Shown one piece after another: positions 10,401-20,849 of a stretch of DNA of 64,000 nucleotides. The first letter of the stretch is position 1, and the number at the start of each line of letters is the position of its first letter. Below the pieces are notes generated by a model, which was not told where the DNA came from, searched no databases, and was given only the letters and a program-made list of their open reading frames with translations. The DNA comes from Symbiodinium natans (lineage: Eukaryota; Sar; Dinophyceae; Suessiales; Symbiodiniaceae), in NCBI GenBank assembly GCA_905221605.1, contig CAJNDS010000768.1, forward strand, positions 270,359 to 334,358, written 5' to 3'. The position numbers were made by a program, and so were the translations under genes.

Positions 10401-13400
10401 GAGGGTGCGCAAGCCCATGCTTCAAACCAAGCACTCATTCGCAACACCAGCTTCAAAATTATTATTATTATTACTATTATTATTATTTCTACTATTATTA
10501 ATTATTATTGTTATGTTTCGTATTTTTTGTTCAATAGTAGTGTTATTATATGCTTCAGGCAGGCATCCGCTGCGGCCTCTGGTATGCTGCGCTGGCGTTC
10601 GGCGGGGCAGTCATGTCCTTGCTCTCAAGGTTCCAGATTTACGATACAGGTGTAAGATACACAAGCTACTTTTGCACTATGTAACGCTACGTCTTTATAG
10701 ATGGACTATGCATACCGTTCACCCCCCTCCCCCAATGTGCAGAACACGTTCGAGGCAGAAGCTGGATGTAAAGCTTTGTGCAACAAGCGATGACTGAAGG
10801 AATAGACATTGACAAAAGAAGCGGAAATCACTGCGCGCAAGCGCGAGCGTCCCAGGAGCTGTGCCTCACCTTTTGCCGGACAAAGCTCTGGGTTTGACAT
10901 ACCTCGCCTGCTTTCAATAAAAAACTACATGCGCTTTTCAGTCTTGACAAGAACGAAAAAGCTGCTTTTAGGTAAGAGGGCTCTTGAACCTCGCTGAAAC
11001 ACAAGAGCCGCTGCTTCTTTTGATAAGAAGACGGTAAGATTAAGGAAGTTAGGCGCATACTCGATTTCAAGAAGAAGAACTCTTTGGCTTGAAGTTCGAA
11101 GGCCCCTTGATCTCGACAAACCCTTGCTCGTGCGACCACCTTTGTTGGTTCACTTTCCTTTTCTTACTTACTCTTCTCGTAATAAGTTATGCAAAAAGGC
11201 CTCTCCTATCCCAAAAAAGAAATGAGCGAGATACAAACAGGAAAAACAAAAGCAAAACAGACCAAAACGCATATTCGCCTTCACTGCGACAGTCTGTCTT
11301 CTTCGACGGCAGCGTTGCTTCTGGCAACTTTCATGTCCCTAGGCACGGAAAACCCAAAAAAAAACCCTGAAACCCTAAAACCCTAAAACCCCTAAACCCC
11401 TGAAACCCTAAAACCCTAAAGCAAGCTGGCAACCAGGCTTCAAGCTTCAGTCGCCAGGGCCCGGAGCCCACGGCAGTGTCGCAGGAGGCGTGAACCTGGG
11501 GGAAGGTTCGCGATATGGGGGTTTACCATGTTAGGGGTACCTTATTGGGGTCCTTTCTTTACGGGAATCCTACGATTTGGGGGTCTCATACAGGGGTCCC
11601 CCATTTTCGTAAACTCCCATATCCTTGTCGCAAACTAGCGAAACTCAGCTCGGGTGAGTTGAGGACTATCGATTTTTTCGTGTGCAAAACCCTGACGTCA
11701 CACTCCCGAAGCGACCCTCGTGCATGGGGCACCTCGAGCCATAATTTGCCAGGAGTTTGAGATTTGGGGTGTTAAGATTTCGACCTCCCTGTCCCTGCCT
11801 CACCATTCCAAAGAGGGCTCGTGGCATTCACGTCCTCTGAGGCTTAATTACTAGGGAGTTTGTTTTTAGCTCACGAGCACGGAGCGTTGGGTCCATCGGT
11901 CATGATATATGTAGGAGTGTGTGAGTACATGAATATAAAAACCCAGTCGCACCATGATTAACGGTCGGAGGCACAAATACTCTTTCGTGCGAAGGTCTCT
12001 TTGGGCTCACTTTGAAGGTGACTGCAAGAACTGACTGATAAAAAAATCAAAGGCGCGCGCGCGGCTTTTGCTTACCGGGTTTCCTCAGACATGGGCTTTT
12101 CACATTGTAGGGCTCAGGGTTTGCAGTCTTTCCAAATAGCGATTGCTGACGAATTGGCAGGACCTCCACACTCTCCCAGACCTGTGGGTAATGCTGCCCG
12201 CTAATTGCTTCGGAACCCCCAAGCAAAAAAAAAAAACTATTCCTTCTAAGGGTAATATAGGGATTACTATGTTTTATTCTTTTGGGGTTCTTACGCAAAC
12301 AGAAGTTGAAGTGTCACTGTTGCCGACGGCAAGCACGTGGACCCCGCGTGACATCTAGCGGCACATCGCGGCGCTCTGGGTTTAGGGCTTAGGGCTTAGG
12401 ATTTAGGGTTTAGGGTTTTCGCTCTCGTCTCCCTGCTGTCCAGTGGTCTCTGGAGACAGCCGGGCCTGTTGTCTCGACAATACGCATTTTGTTTGAATCC
12501 AGATTCAAAATTACACCACCGAAGAGCCCAAACAGTCAAAGGCGCGTCAAGGAAACCGTGGAGACGAAGGGAGACAAAGGGAGACGAAGGGAGACGAAGG
12601 GAGACGAAGAGCACAGCAACCCGCCAAAGGGAGACAAAGGGAGACAAGGAGCCCAGGAACCCGGCAACAGTCCTCAGAATGTCGGCAATCCTTAAATGAA
12701 TTTTGAACCCCAACAGTAGACTGTTTTCGGAAACATCCAGACCAGAATCCAAAGTTCGCTCAGCAGCCGACCGAAAGGTCAGTCCGAGCGGACTTGCACA
12801 AGAGTCTAGCTTCATCCCCAAGCGCTAATCGTTTCAAACCTCTCAAAGCCAGGCCATGATGCCTGAACGCCAAAGCCAAACATGAACACAAGCACGCGCA
12901 ATCTTCATCTAGCAGGTGCTAAGCAGGTGTTGCGGTGGTCCGCGGCGTCCTTGCGCAAGCGCAAGCGCCGCTTCTTGCCTCAGGTGGTAGCGCAGAGGTG
13001 GACATGAAGGATCGGAGACATGTCTGCGTGCTTCATCAAAAACTAAGCCGCGCGGGTTTCGCAACAGAGAACTTCGAGATTCAGGGATCAGGGATCTGGG
13101 GCTCAGTTTCCACCATTGGTGTGAAAGGTTGCTTGTGACGCAGCACTGCGATCAAGAGCATCTAAGCCCTGCCAGAACGCACAAGCACCCTTTGAGCTAC
13201 GACCTAGGATTTGGGACACCGCTTGAAACAGAGCAAGATCATGGTAGTTGTCCAGGGATCCAGAAGGACGGTACTTGCTCAAGTATTGCCCAGATGCTCA
13301 CAACCTGACGAGCTTCGTACAGTCGTCCCATCTTGGCAATGAAGGGAGGCAGCTGCGATCGCAATGCGGCGACTTCCCGGCACAAGTGTAGCCAGCCGGA

Positions 13401-13490
13401 TGAGTTTCCAGTCAAGTTCTCTTCTGCAGAGGCATAAGCCCACGTGGAGAGAAAGGCAGCAGGAAGCAGCCAAGCTGTCGACAGGATCAT
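7350..13490 (-). CDS. Candidate multi-exon secretory gene S (unidentified), minus strand
   Basis: Seven exon-like segments lie in order on the minus strand: 13305-13490, 11434-11495, about 9905-10006, 9643-9735, 8495-8604, 8218-8321 and 7350-7427. The first opens with ATG and a hydrophobic stretch (ILSTAWLLPAAFLSTWAYAS), which looks like a signal peptide. The fourth reads EPTGKLLARIHENFGEEQ. The fifth has GVSGFCDCDGDDLQGQGE, the sixth SCESVCPNV. Most acceptors are AG|G. Exon 6 ends in phase 2 and exon 7 starts with one base, so they join. If exon 5 uses a GC donor it ends in phase 0 and joins exon 6. The Cys-rich exons after a signal peptide suggest a luminal or secreted protein. No family was recognised, and linkage of the right-hand exons to the left-hand ones is inference. 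Confidence 0.4.
7433..7505. repeat. TTTAGGG tract
   Basis: Ten perfect TTTAGGG heptamers. On the minus strand the array runs as CCCTAAA directly into the acceptor of the exon at 7350-7427. Confidence 0.95.
8171..8194. repeat. Short CCCTAAA tract
   Basis: Three heptamers directly below the donor of the exon at 8218-8321. The region 7506-8170 between the tracts is unassigned and would be intronic to gene S. Confidence 0.8.
8218..8321 (-). CDS. Gene S exon 6 (104 bp)
   Basis: Acceptor cttcag|G at 8321 lies ten bases after the end of a CCCTAAA array (minus sense). The donor is CCG|gttaca. The frame reads DCQEAPGSCESVCPNV and ends FELKRLLSLDR with strong G/C third-position bias. It is among the most convincing exons outside the TPR array and its phase joins exon 7. 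Confidence 0.6.
8330..8392. repeat. TTTAGGG tract with GCTTAGGG variants
   Basis: About nine heptamers, four of them GCTTAGG variants; right-hand partner of the tract at 8171-8194. Confidence 0.9.
8495..8604 (-). CDS. Gene S exon 5, Cys-rich
   Basis: Acceptor atccag|G at 8604. The frame reads RLCSEKLPAGVSGFCDCDGD then QGQGEPGYDPWSL. Two donors are possible: TTG|gcaagg (GC type, phase 0, joins exon 6) or AAG|gttttt five bases further. The CDCDGDD...EPGYD pattern looks like a Cys/Asp-rich surface motif, but I cannot assign it to a named domain. Confidence 0.5.
8915..9009. mobile_element. Inverted-repeat element, family M2 (divergent)
   Basis: The right terminus tatccctaatttcggaaacc matches other M2 copies; the left terminus is worn. 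The internal aggtccccttttaaaat block is partly conserved. Confidence 0.5.
9114..9251. repeat. TTTAGGG tract, irregular
   Basis: About 19 units, many with insertions (TTTTAGGG, GTGTTAGGG). Confidence 0.9.
9305..9378. mobile_element. Partial inverted-repeat element, family M4
   Basis: Shares gggatgttccccctcgtact and a ccctactaagg end with the complete copy at 38853-38941; the right terminus is degraded. Confidence 0.45.
9499..9557. repeat. Perfect 59-bp palindrome
   Basis: Two 29-base arms separated by a single G are exact reverse complements; the left arm begins gcgttattcttcggttgctt. A transcript of either strand would form a perfect hairpin. It lies between the TTTAGGG tract at 9114-9251 and the CCCTAAA tract at 9574-9609. 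It could be a genuine hairpin-forming site, an insertion footprint or an assembly fold-back. Confidence 0.97.
9574..9609. repeat. CCCTAAA tract
   Basis: Five heptamers just below the donor of the exon at 9643-9735. Confidence 0.85.
9643..9735 (-). CDS. Gene S exon 4 (93 bp)
   Basis: Acceptor cgacag|G at 9735, donor GCG|gtgtag below 9643, length 31 codons in phase 0. It reads VGEEKMDFHVREPTGKLLAR then IHENFGEEQRA. An alternative acceptor at 9768 would add IETEALQFPRQ. Confidence 0.5.
9905..10006 (-). CDS. Gene S exon 3, 3' boundary uncertain
   Basis: Acceptor ttccgcag|G at 10006 opens VRFVSKLQSIYAKEARAFG in phase 0. The frame stays open well past 9905, so the donor is not fixed. It lies between the CCCTAAA tract at 9574 and the TTTAGGG tract at 10085. 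Confidence 0.45.
10085..10131. repeat. TTTAGGG tract
   Basis: Six units, the first three degenerate. Confidence 0.85.
10257..10313. repeat. TTTAGGG tract
   Basis: Seven to eight perfect heptamers. Confidence 0.9.
10456..10520. repeat. (ATT)n microsatellite
   Basis: ATT trinucleotides with interruptions, in otherwise GC-balanced DNA. The following stretch to 11360 is unassigned; overlapping readings on both strands look like chance. Confidence 0.85.
11363..11420. repeat. CCCTAAA tract, irregular
   Basis: Seven units with A insertions (CCCTAAAA), directly below the exon at 11434-11495. Confidence 0.9.
11434..11495 (-). CDS. Gene S candidate exon 2
   Basis: Acceptor ttcccccag|G at 11495 opens VHASCDTAVGSGPWRLKLEA in phase 0, which fits the phase-0 end of exon 1. 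The donor CTG|gttgcc is plausible but not unique. Confidence 0.4.
11513..11622. mobile_element. Inverted-repeat element, family M2 (110 bp, complete)
   Basis: Best preserved copy: begins atatgggggtttaccatgtt and ends ttttcgtaaactcccatat, inverted. The internal aatcctacgatttgggggtc block is shared with the copies at 2599 and 31600. No coding capacity. Confidence 0.8.
12202..12300. mobile_element. Inverted-repeat element, family M1 (divergent)
   Basis: Termini taattgcttcggaaccccca and ggggttcttacgcaaa are imperfect inverted repeats. The core gggtaatatagggattactatg is shared with M1 copies at 34292, 36777, 54398 and 59046. An A12 run lies inside. Confidence 0.65.
12376..12418. repeat. TTTAGGG tract, last one before the TPR array
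   Basis: Six units. No further telomere-like tract occurs until 28912. Confidence 0.85.
12549..12645. repeat. GGGAGACRAA minisatellite
   Basis: Nine or so tandem or near-tandem copies of a GGGAGACGAA/GGGAGACAAA decamer with one interruption. Readings through it (Lys/Gly/Asp/Glu-rich) are repeat artefacts. Confidence 0.85.
13305..13490 (-). CDS. Gene S exon 1 with signal peptide
   Basis: ATG at 13490-13488 (minus) begins 62 codons in phase 0, ending at a CAG|gttgtg donor. Residues about 2-22 are hydrophobic and end in an Ala-Ser-Ala-like cleavage context, followed by EENLTGNSSGWLHLCREVAA with two possible N-glycosylation sites (NLT, NSS). It lies just beyond the truncated end of TPR copy T1, so it may start the next gene in this direction. 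Confidence 0.5.
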
Positions 13491-14065
13491 GGCGTCAAAG
13501 CCATGCAATGAAACGAGACAAAGCTTGAAAGTGGCCGCAGCGTGTGCCTTGCAGCTGCTTCAGTTTGGAAACCAAGCCTCTTAGGGCTTATAGAACTAAC
13601 TGTCTCTGAAAACCCGGAGCCTGCTGAACACCCAGCTTCATAGTTTAGAACCGTCATATGGCTGCGCATTTTGAAAGAGTCTTCAAGCAATCAGCATGTG
13701 GGCTGGCGGAGGCTGAGTCTCAGATTCTTACTGCCGGAAGCCACCCTACAAGTGCAGCAACAGGTCAATCAGGCGGCGCCACATCACTGGAGCTTCTAAC
13801 AAGCAAGAATTCAAGACCCCAAACCGAGAAGGCCTGAAGCAACGCCTGAAAAGTTGCCTCCCAATGCCCGAACCCGCAGCCGGCCTTCGGATTCGAGGCA
13901 TTCAGTGTCAGGGCCTTTCATTTGGGAATTTGTGCCTGGTGAGGGAACCTGAAATGGTCTCGAGTCCAGAGGCCGTGTGGCTCAGAGGGTGGGTCCCGAA
14001 GATTGGCGGGTAGCGGCTGGCAATTTTGCAGAAGATTCAATTGCCAGACTCCCGTCCGTCGCCGC

Positions 14066-16457
14066 CTCGCTGCAATCCGACTCCGCCTCTGCCCACTGCC
14101 GCAGCTTCAGCCGGGCAAAGGCCTTCCGGCTCTGTGGGGCTCAGGGTTTCGGAGGGCAGTCTAGTTCGTGCTGGGCAAGACCTAGCGACCTAGTCCGGAT
14201 CCATGGTTCAAGCATGGAAGGGAAAGTTTATTCGACAGGATACTCTTGCCGAATTACAGGGTTCAGAGAGAGGCTGAGGCTGTCACGAAAGATGCGAATA
14301 CTACCCGGAGCCCCATTTCCCATGGAGCCCTTCGACCCCTCTCCTAATTGCAGCCCTGCGACGCGGTTGGAACGCAGGATTCCCCGGAGAGCTGCTGTGA
14401 CCTCGGGACGAACTTCGTTAAGCTAGGCGGCCTTGTGCAAGGTCCGTCACAGCCTGCGTTCTTGTCCGAATTCATGTCGGAGCTGAACCTGTGAAACATC
14501 CGAGGCCTCCGCTCCCGTGACTTTCCCCGACTCCTCGACTAGCCAAATCGCTTTGGAGAACCACCTGCCAGTCCCGCGAAGCGCAAGAACATCAGGGAAC
14601 AGCATTTCGGGTCCACCAGGGCTTGGAGCTTTGGTGTTAAGCAGGTGCTGCACAGGTTCGGGTCTGCCAAAGCAAGGAGCATTCTGGACACTTCTGGATG
14701 CTCACGTTGGGTAAGTCGCCACGTGCGATGTGGACAACTTTGTGCCAAGTCACCTGCATGACCAGGGTGAGCGTAGCGCGTGGAGAATGTAGGTGGATAT
14801 GGAAGCCCCTTCAACACTCCACCCCATAACCTGTTGCGAAAAAAATGCCCTATCGCCGGATGTTCAGCATACCTTTCAGGAATGGCCATTTGCACCCCTT
14901 CAGGCAAAACTCAAAACCGCGAAACAACCCAACCCCCTCCTAACTGCCACAAATCCTGAAGCGGGAATAACCCCAAACACCCCCCGACCCCACGTGCAAC
15001 ACCACGGCCTTGCGGACTCCTCGACTTTGCCTCTGGCCGAGCGCTGCCACAGGAACGCTTGAACAAGCTAAAACCCTGATCATCGTTCCGTCATGAGGGA
15101 GCAGAAAGGCACTCGAACACGCAGTAGCCCTCAACCCCAGGAGTGTCCTGGCCCACAGCTCATAATAGCTCCTAAGCCTTCCAGGGTCCACTGGGTCCAC
15201 AAGCCGTAGCAGCAGTGCAACGCACTGAAAACCTTCATCCCCAAGATTGGAAGAAAGTATGGAATCCTACAGCCTAAGCCCTAGAGAGTGCCTTCGGTGA
15301 AGAGGCGGTTGGCCTCCTGCTTGCCCTGCACCACATCGCAAGAGCAAAGAACGGTGACGACATCGTGTGTATAGGATGCGTAAAGGATTTGAAATGAGGC
15401 TCGAAGTGGACAGGGCGTACACTACTGAAGTCCCTGACGGGCTGAAAGAGGAGCCCACCGGCGACCGCACCGCCCGCCTTCTCGGCGCCATCGACACTGT
15501 ACCTGGGCGGGTCTGTCCAGCGTGTAAGCCCTTGGCAGCTGGGCATGAACATACAAACTCAGCAAACAAGGCTTTGGCACGAGCACACGACATCTACACG
15601 TGCTACACGCAAAAGGAACTCCAAACCTCGGAAGCACAGAGGCTTCGGCTCCAACTTGATGTCAGCGTACGGCTCGGCAGGCGCCTGGCATGAGGTTGTG
15701 CGTGCCCGTAAGCCCTCGTATGCGTAGGGGTGCAGCGACTGCAGCCTCACCAACCCTTACCGGCAAAATGTCAGAATTCGAAAAGCCTGGCAGTCATTCA
15801 CCCGAGACTTCCAGGACCCTCGTCCAGCCTTTGAGGCCTCCGCGGGCTTCGCGGCTGCCGGTGCCTCGTTCGAGCTTCGCAGGTCAGGTCATTCTTGGAC
15901 CTAGCATACCAGTATATACCAGTACCGCAGAAACGAACCTTGCTCAAACTATCTTGACAGCCCAAGCTCCGCTAACGCCTTGAGCTATCCCGGCGAGAAC
16001 AGTGTCGGGGCTGCTTGGCCGGCCTTGGCCTCTGTCGGCTTTGCCGGAGATGCCGGTGCCTGGCGGCATGGGAAGTTTGCAAAGAGGTTTTCCGAGGGTC
16101 TGAGACTTCGAAACAGACTCCCGACACAAGACTAAACTAAATGAAGCCCTCCAAACCCCGGGAGGTCGTCGTAGCATTTCAACCGGCATAGCGGGCGCAC
16201 CTTTGGCGGCTCCTCCTCATCCTCATCGTCACTGGCCTGGAGCACGACGTGCTGCTAGACTCTCAGTCCGCCCCGTGGTTGGGCATTTGAAGTTTGGGTC
16301 CCGACATGAGGCCTAGGCCTAGCTCATGTGCGAGACCAGGGGCTGAGCACCAGCAACCCCCACTCCCAGCCCCGAGGTCCCCGAAGCCCACAATGCGACG
16401 GGCGGAGGCCGCCTCGACGATCTGCATTCGCTTGAACCCCAGCGGTGTCTCGGAGGC
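14066..16457 (-). pseudogene. TPR gene copy T1, lacking its last exons
   Basis: Exons (minus strand): B 16413-16457, A 16201-16236, K 16024-16059, J 15829-15864, G 15292-15325, D 14507-14564, C 14363-14401, C2 14066-14104. Exon lengths and phases match T2. Exon D differs from T2 at three bases, all synonymous. I find no match to E1, E2 or E3 below 14066, so the third TPR and the C-terminus appear lost or replaced near 13.9 kb. A 19-bp deletion near 14800 removes part of the segment equivalent to 18640 in T2, which may be intronic. T1 could be a decaying pseudogene or use a different 3' end. Confidence 0.6.
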
Positions 16458-16498
16458 CTGCGAAACACTTTCTCCGTGTGTGGGGTCTCGGGGCACGC

Positions 16499-16735
16499 AG
16501 AAGCTGCTGTCGCTACTGTCGCTGCTGTGGCTGCTGTCGCTGCAGTCACTGCTGCGGCTGCTGATGGCTGCTGTCGCCGCTGTCACCGCCACCGCGGCCT
16601 CGGCCGCCGCCACCGTGCTGGTGTTGCTGGTGTTGCTGCTGTTGCTACTGCTGCTGCATCTGCTGCTGCGTCTGCTGCTGCGTCTGCTGCTGGCGTTGTT
16701 GGTGTTGTTGTTGTCGTCGTCACTGCTGGTGGTGG
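16499..16735. repeat. CTG/GTT trinucleotide-rich block upstream of T1
   Basis: Imperfect CTG runs on the plus strand (Ser/Asn/Asp codons on the minus strand). A long minus-strand reading runs through it into exon B, so it could encode a Ser-rich N-terminus in T1. The equivalent in T2 is frame-shifted relative to exon B and in T3 it is replaced by another repeat, which argues for a non-coding intergenic or leader role. Confidence 0.8.
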
Positions 16736-16956
16736 GCCGCGTAACCCTTGAACCAAAACACCTCAAACGTAAACCTCACCCCCATGTGCAAAAATCTTGG
16801 AAAAAAAAACAGTTTCTCGCCTGCCGCACCTCCTGAACGGGAGCGGGGGCAGGCTTCAGCCTTCCAATGGCAAAGGGCCGGCGCGAGGCCACAAAGGGTC
16901 GGTGCGAGGCCATCGGGACTGAATTTCTAGACACCCAGAGCCATCTCTGCAGCGCT

Positions 16957-19900
16957 CTATAACCCTACACGATCATACTCAAGGAAGCAGAGCCTGAGAA
17001 GCTCCTCTCGCAGGGATTGGGCGTCCTTGCTGTTGCTCTGGTCCTGGGCTCGGGGGAACGAAACGTTGAACCCAACTGCAAGGGGCCAAAACCCAAAAGC
17101 CATGCGAAGCAGAAGAAGTCGACCGTGCTCTATGCAATTTACAAGTGCCTTCAGGGTTCTGGACCTCGTCTTGGGGGCTGTCGCAATGATTGCTCTCACT
17201 GTCGGCTGAGTCCGTGGCCAGCAGGGGAAGGAGCGTGTCGACATCTGCAAGCGCTGCATCGTACTTGCCCAACCTCAGGACACAGCTGCTTTGACCTGCA
17301 CGCTCCAAACAAGCTCCGGCAACTAAAGCAGAAACGACTCCTTCCCACCAGTTTTGCAAGGATTCAGGGGCGGACTCTTTCCGCGCCATGGCGCGCCGGT
17401 AGAGCGCCTGACCAGGGTCCGAAGATGGCTGAGATGGCTCGCAGACCGCTTGCCAGCTGCTGGCAGGGCTTCCATACGTTGAAGATGGGGAGCCAAACGT
17501 GCATCTAGTTACACCCCGAGTGCAGCCCCTAATGCCTGAGCCCTGAAGCAAGCCCTCTGCCACGAAGAAGCCGCCTCCCAAAAAGCCCGGCAGCGCGCCT
17601 TCGCATTCGAAGCGTTCAGTGACAGCGCCTTTCGCGCGGGAGGCTCGTGATGGCTCGTGGTTTAGTCTTGGACTCCCAAGCCCAAGGCCACACTCGCTCG
17701 ACCGTTCCTTGACTTTGCGCGGTCTTTCGTATGGCTCTCAACCCAAATCCCGACAAACTCAGGGCCCAAGACCCTCATCATCCAATCATCCTTCATCATC
17801 TGATCTCCAAGACCTCCGACCTCTCCCGACTATGACTAAACCCCTTCTTCCCACAGCTGGAACAACACGCACAACTGGGCCCAGGCTCCCGTCGCCGCCT
17901 CGCTGCAATCCGACTCCGCCTCTGCCCACTGCCGCAGCTTAATCCGGGCGAAGGCCTTCAGGGTCCGTAGGGCTCAGGATGTCTGTGGGAAGTCTGGAGA
18001 GCCCGGTAGGTAAGGGTATGCTGTCGAACTAACTTTCCCTGTCTTTCCCTTGTCGGTGCGCACGGGCCGGCGTCTTTGCGCTTTCACAATTAGAACCATG
18101 GCTGCGGATAAGGTCGCGAGGTTTGGCCCAGCACAAGGCTATCAGAGGCTGTCACGAAAGATGCGGATACCACCCGGAGCCCCATTTCCCATGGAGCCCT
18201 TCGAGCCCTCTCCTAAGTGCAGCCCTGCGACGCGGTTGGAACGCAGGATTCCCCGGAGAGCTGCTGTGACCTCGAGACGAACTTCGTGCTCGGGAGTGTT
18301 GGTGCGGAATCCGCGAGCTTGTTAAGTAAGTTGGGCAGCCTTGTCCAAAGTCCGTGGCAGGTTGCGGTCGTGTTGGAATACCCGAGGCCTCCGCTCCCGT
18401 CACCTTCCCCGACTCCTCGACAAGCCAAATCGCTTTGGAGAACCACCTGCCAGCGAAGCGCAAGAACATGAGGAACCAGCATTTCGCGTCCACAAGGGCT
18501 GGGAGAGTTGCTGTTGAACAGGTGCTGGCACAGGTTTGGGTCTGCCAAAGCATGTTGGGTAAGTCGCCACCTGCTGAGCGTACGGCGTGGAGAATGTAGG
18601 TGGATACACAGCGTTCGTGGTACTCTGGAAGCCCCTTCAACACTCCACCACATAACTCGTCGAAGACTTCGAACAAGATGCGAAAAAACCGAACACTGTG
18701 CCTGATGCCCTTTCGCCGGATCTTTCAGGAACGGCCTTTTGCGCCCCTTTCGCCCAAGCTCTTCAATGCCAGAGGACAAAGCCTCGAAAAATCGCAACCC
18801 CGGCTAACTTCCACAAAGCCACAAACTCTTCATCATGAAGCGCGAATAACCCCAAACACCCCCCGACCCCACATTCAACACCACGGCCTTGCGGACTCCT
18901 CGAGTTTGCCTCTTGCCAGCCACAGGAACCCTAAGAAAATACAAAAGCTCTCAAACATTTGACTGTCATCATTGTCATCGTTCCGTCATGAGGGCCTCAG
19001 ATTGGAAAACTAATAGAAACAAACACGAGGCTAGAACCTACAGCCCAAGCCCCTGGAGTGCCTTCGGTGAAGAGGCGGTTGGCCTCCTGCTTGCCCTGCA
19101 CCACATCGCAAGAGCAAAGCACGGTGACGACATCGTGTGTATAGGATGAGTAAAGGACTTGCTTGAAATGCGGCTCGAAGTGGACAGGGCTTACACTACT
19201 GAAGTCCCAGACGCGGTTACAGAGGCAAACTGTTGAAAGCCCAACCCTCGGCATGCAGCTTGACCGTCCGCCTTCTCGGCGCCATCGACACTGTACCTGG
19301 GCAGGTCTGTCCAGCGTGTAAGCCCTTGGCAGCTGGGCATTAATTTTCAAAACTCAGCAGACAAGGCTTTGGCACGGGCACACGACATCTACACGTGCCA
19401 CGCGCAAAAAGAACACCAACCTCAGAAGCACAGAGGCTTCGGCTCCAACTTGATGTCAGCGTACGGCTCGGCAGGCGCCTGGCATGAGGTTGCGCGTGCC
19501 CTTAAGCCCTCGTATGCGTGAGGGTGCAGTGACTGCAGCCTCACCAACCCTTGCCGGCAAAATGTCATAGTTGGAAAAGCCTGGCATGCATTCACCCGAG
19601 ACTTCCAGGACCCTCGTCCAGCCTTTGAGGCCTCCGCGGGCTTCGCGGCTGCCGGTGCCTCGTCCGAGCTTCGCAGGTCAGGTCATTCTTGGACCTAGCA
19701 GGACCTACCAGCTATTACCAGTACCGCAGAAACGAACCTTGCCAAACCACTGTGCCTAGCAATTGCCATCATATGCCATCTTGACAGCCCAAGCTCCGCC
19801 AACGCCTTGAGCTATCCCGGCGAGAACAGTGTCGGGGCTGCTTGGCCGGCCTTGGCCTCTGTCGGCTTTGCCGGAGATGCCGGTGCCTGGTGGCTTGGGA

Positions 19901-20329
19901 AGTTTGCAAAGAGGTTTTCCAGGGTCTGAGACTTCGAAACAGACTCCCGACACAAGACTAAACTAAATGAAGCCCTCCAAACCCCGGGAGGTCGTCGTAG
20001 CATTTCAACCGGCATAGCGGGCGCACCTTTGGCGGCTCCTCCTCATCCTCATCATCACTGGCCTGGAGCACGACGTCCTAGACTCTCAGTCCGCCCCGTG
20101 GTCGGGCATTTGAAGTTTGGGTCCCGACATGAGGCCTAGGCCTAGCTCATGGAAGCTCATGGAAGCTTTTGGCACAGACAAGCATGGGAGTAGCAATCTC
20201 TGCGAGACCAGGGGCTGAGCACCAGCAACCCCCACTCCCAGCCCCGAGGTCCCCGAAGCCCACAATGCGACGGCCGGAGGCCGCCTCGACGATCTGCATT
20301 CGCTTGAACCCCGGCGGTGTCTCGGAGGC
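16957..20329 (-). CDS. TPR-repeat protein gene copy T2 (at least 11 short exons)
   Basis: Exons: B 20285-20329 (45 bp), A 20027-20062 (36), K 19851-19886 (36), J 19623-19658 (36), G 19062-19095 (34), D 18389-18446 (58), C 18232-18270 (39), C2 17899-17937 (39), E1 17349-17407 (59), E2 17165-17273 (109), E3 16957-17043 with stop. G and D give TPR1 (KQEANRLFTEG, WFSKAIWLVEE). C and C2 give TPR2 (LRGILRSNR, RQWAEAESDCSE). E1 and E2 give TPR3 (ALYRRAMAR, LGKYDAALADVDTLLPL). E3 is a capping helix (KDAQSLREELLRL). A three-TPR domain with Asn in TPR1, SNR in TPR2 and YRR in TPR3 resembles the carboxylate clamp that binds Hsp70/Hsp90 tails; this role is inferred. E1, E2 and E3 join in phase through a 75-bp GT-AG intron and a second intron. 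One small exon between G and D, the exons around C2 and the start codon are not resolved. Confidence 0.75.
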
Positions 20330-20384
20330 CTGCGAAACACTTTCTCCGTGTGTGGGGTCTCGGGGCACGCAGAAGCTGCTGTCG

Positions 20385-20625
20385 CTACTGTCGCTGCTGT
20401 GGCTGCTGTCGCTGCAGTCACTGCTGCCGCTGCTGATGGCTGCTGATGGCTGCTGTCGCCGCTGTCACCGCCACCGCGGCCGCGGCCGCCGCCACCGTGC
20501 TGGTGTTGCTGGTGTTGCTGCTGTTGCTACTGCTGTTGCTACTGCTGCTGCATCTGCTGCTGCGTCTGCTGCTGCGTCTGCTGCTGGCGTTGTTGGTGTT
20601 GTTGTTGTCGTCGTCACTGCTGGTG
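20385..20625. repeat. CTG/GTT trinucleotide-rich block upstream of T2
   Basis: Positional equivalent of 16499-16735, with small in-block insertions and deletions (extra ttgctactgctg and tgatggctgc units). It lies between the stop of T3 and exon B of T2. Confidence 0.85.
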
Positions 20626-20849
20626 GTGGGCCGCGTAACCCTTGAACCAAAACACCTCAAACGTAAACCTCACCCCCATGTGCAAAAATCTTGGAAAAAA
20701 AACAGTTTCTCGCCTGCCGCACCTCCTGAACGGGAGCGGGGGCAGGCTTCAGCCTTCCAATGGCAAAGGGCCGGCGCGAGGCCACAAAGGGTCGGTGCGA
20801 GGCCATCGGGACTGAATTTCTAGACACCCAGAGCCATCTCTGCAGCGCT

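Noticed and set aside
12396..12821. 141-codon minus-strand reading rich in Leu, Ser and Phe
   Set aside because: It crosses the GGGAGACRAA minisatellite, which generates the repeated LRLPSSPFVS-like peptides.
16263..16766. 167-codon minus-strand reading with a Ser/Asn/Asp-rich N-terminus running into exon B
   Set aside because: The frame is not kept in T2 and the block is replaced in T3, so I treat it as repeat plus exon B rather than a proven N-terminus; it remains possible for T1.
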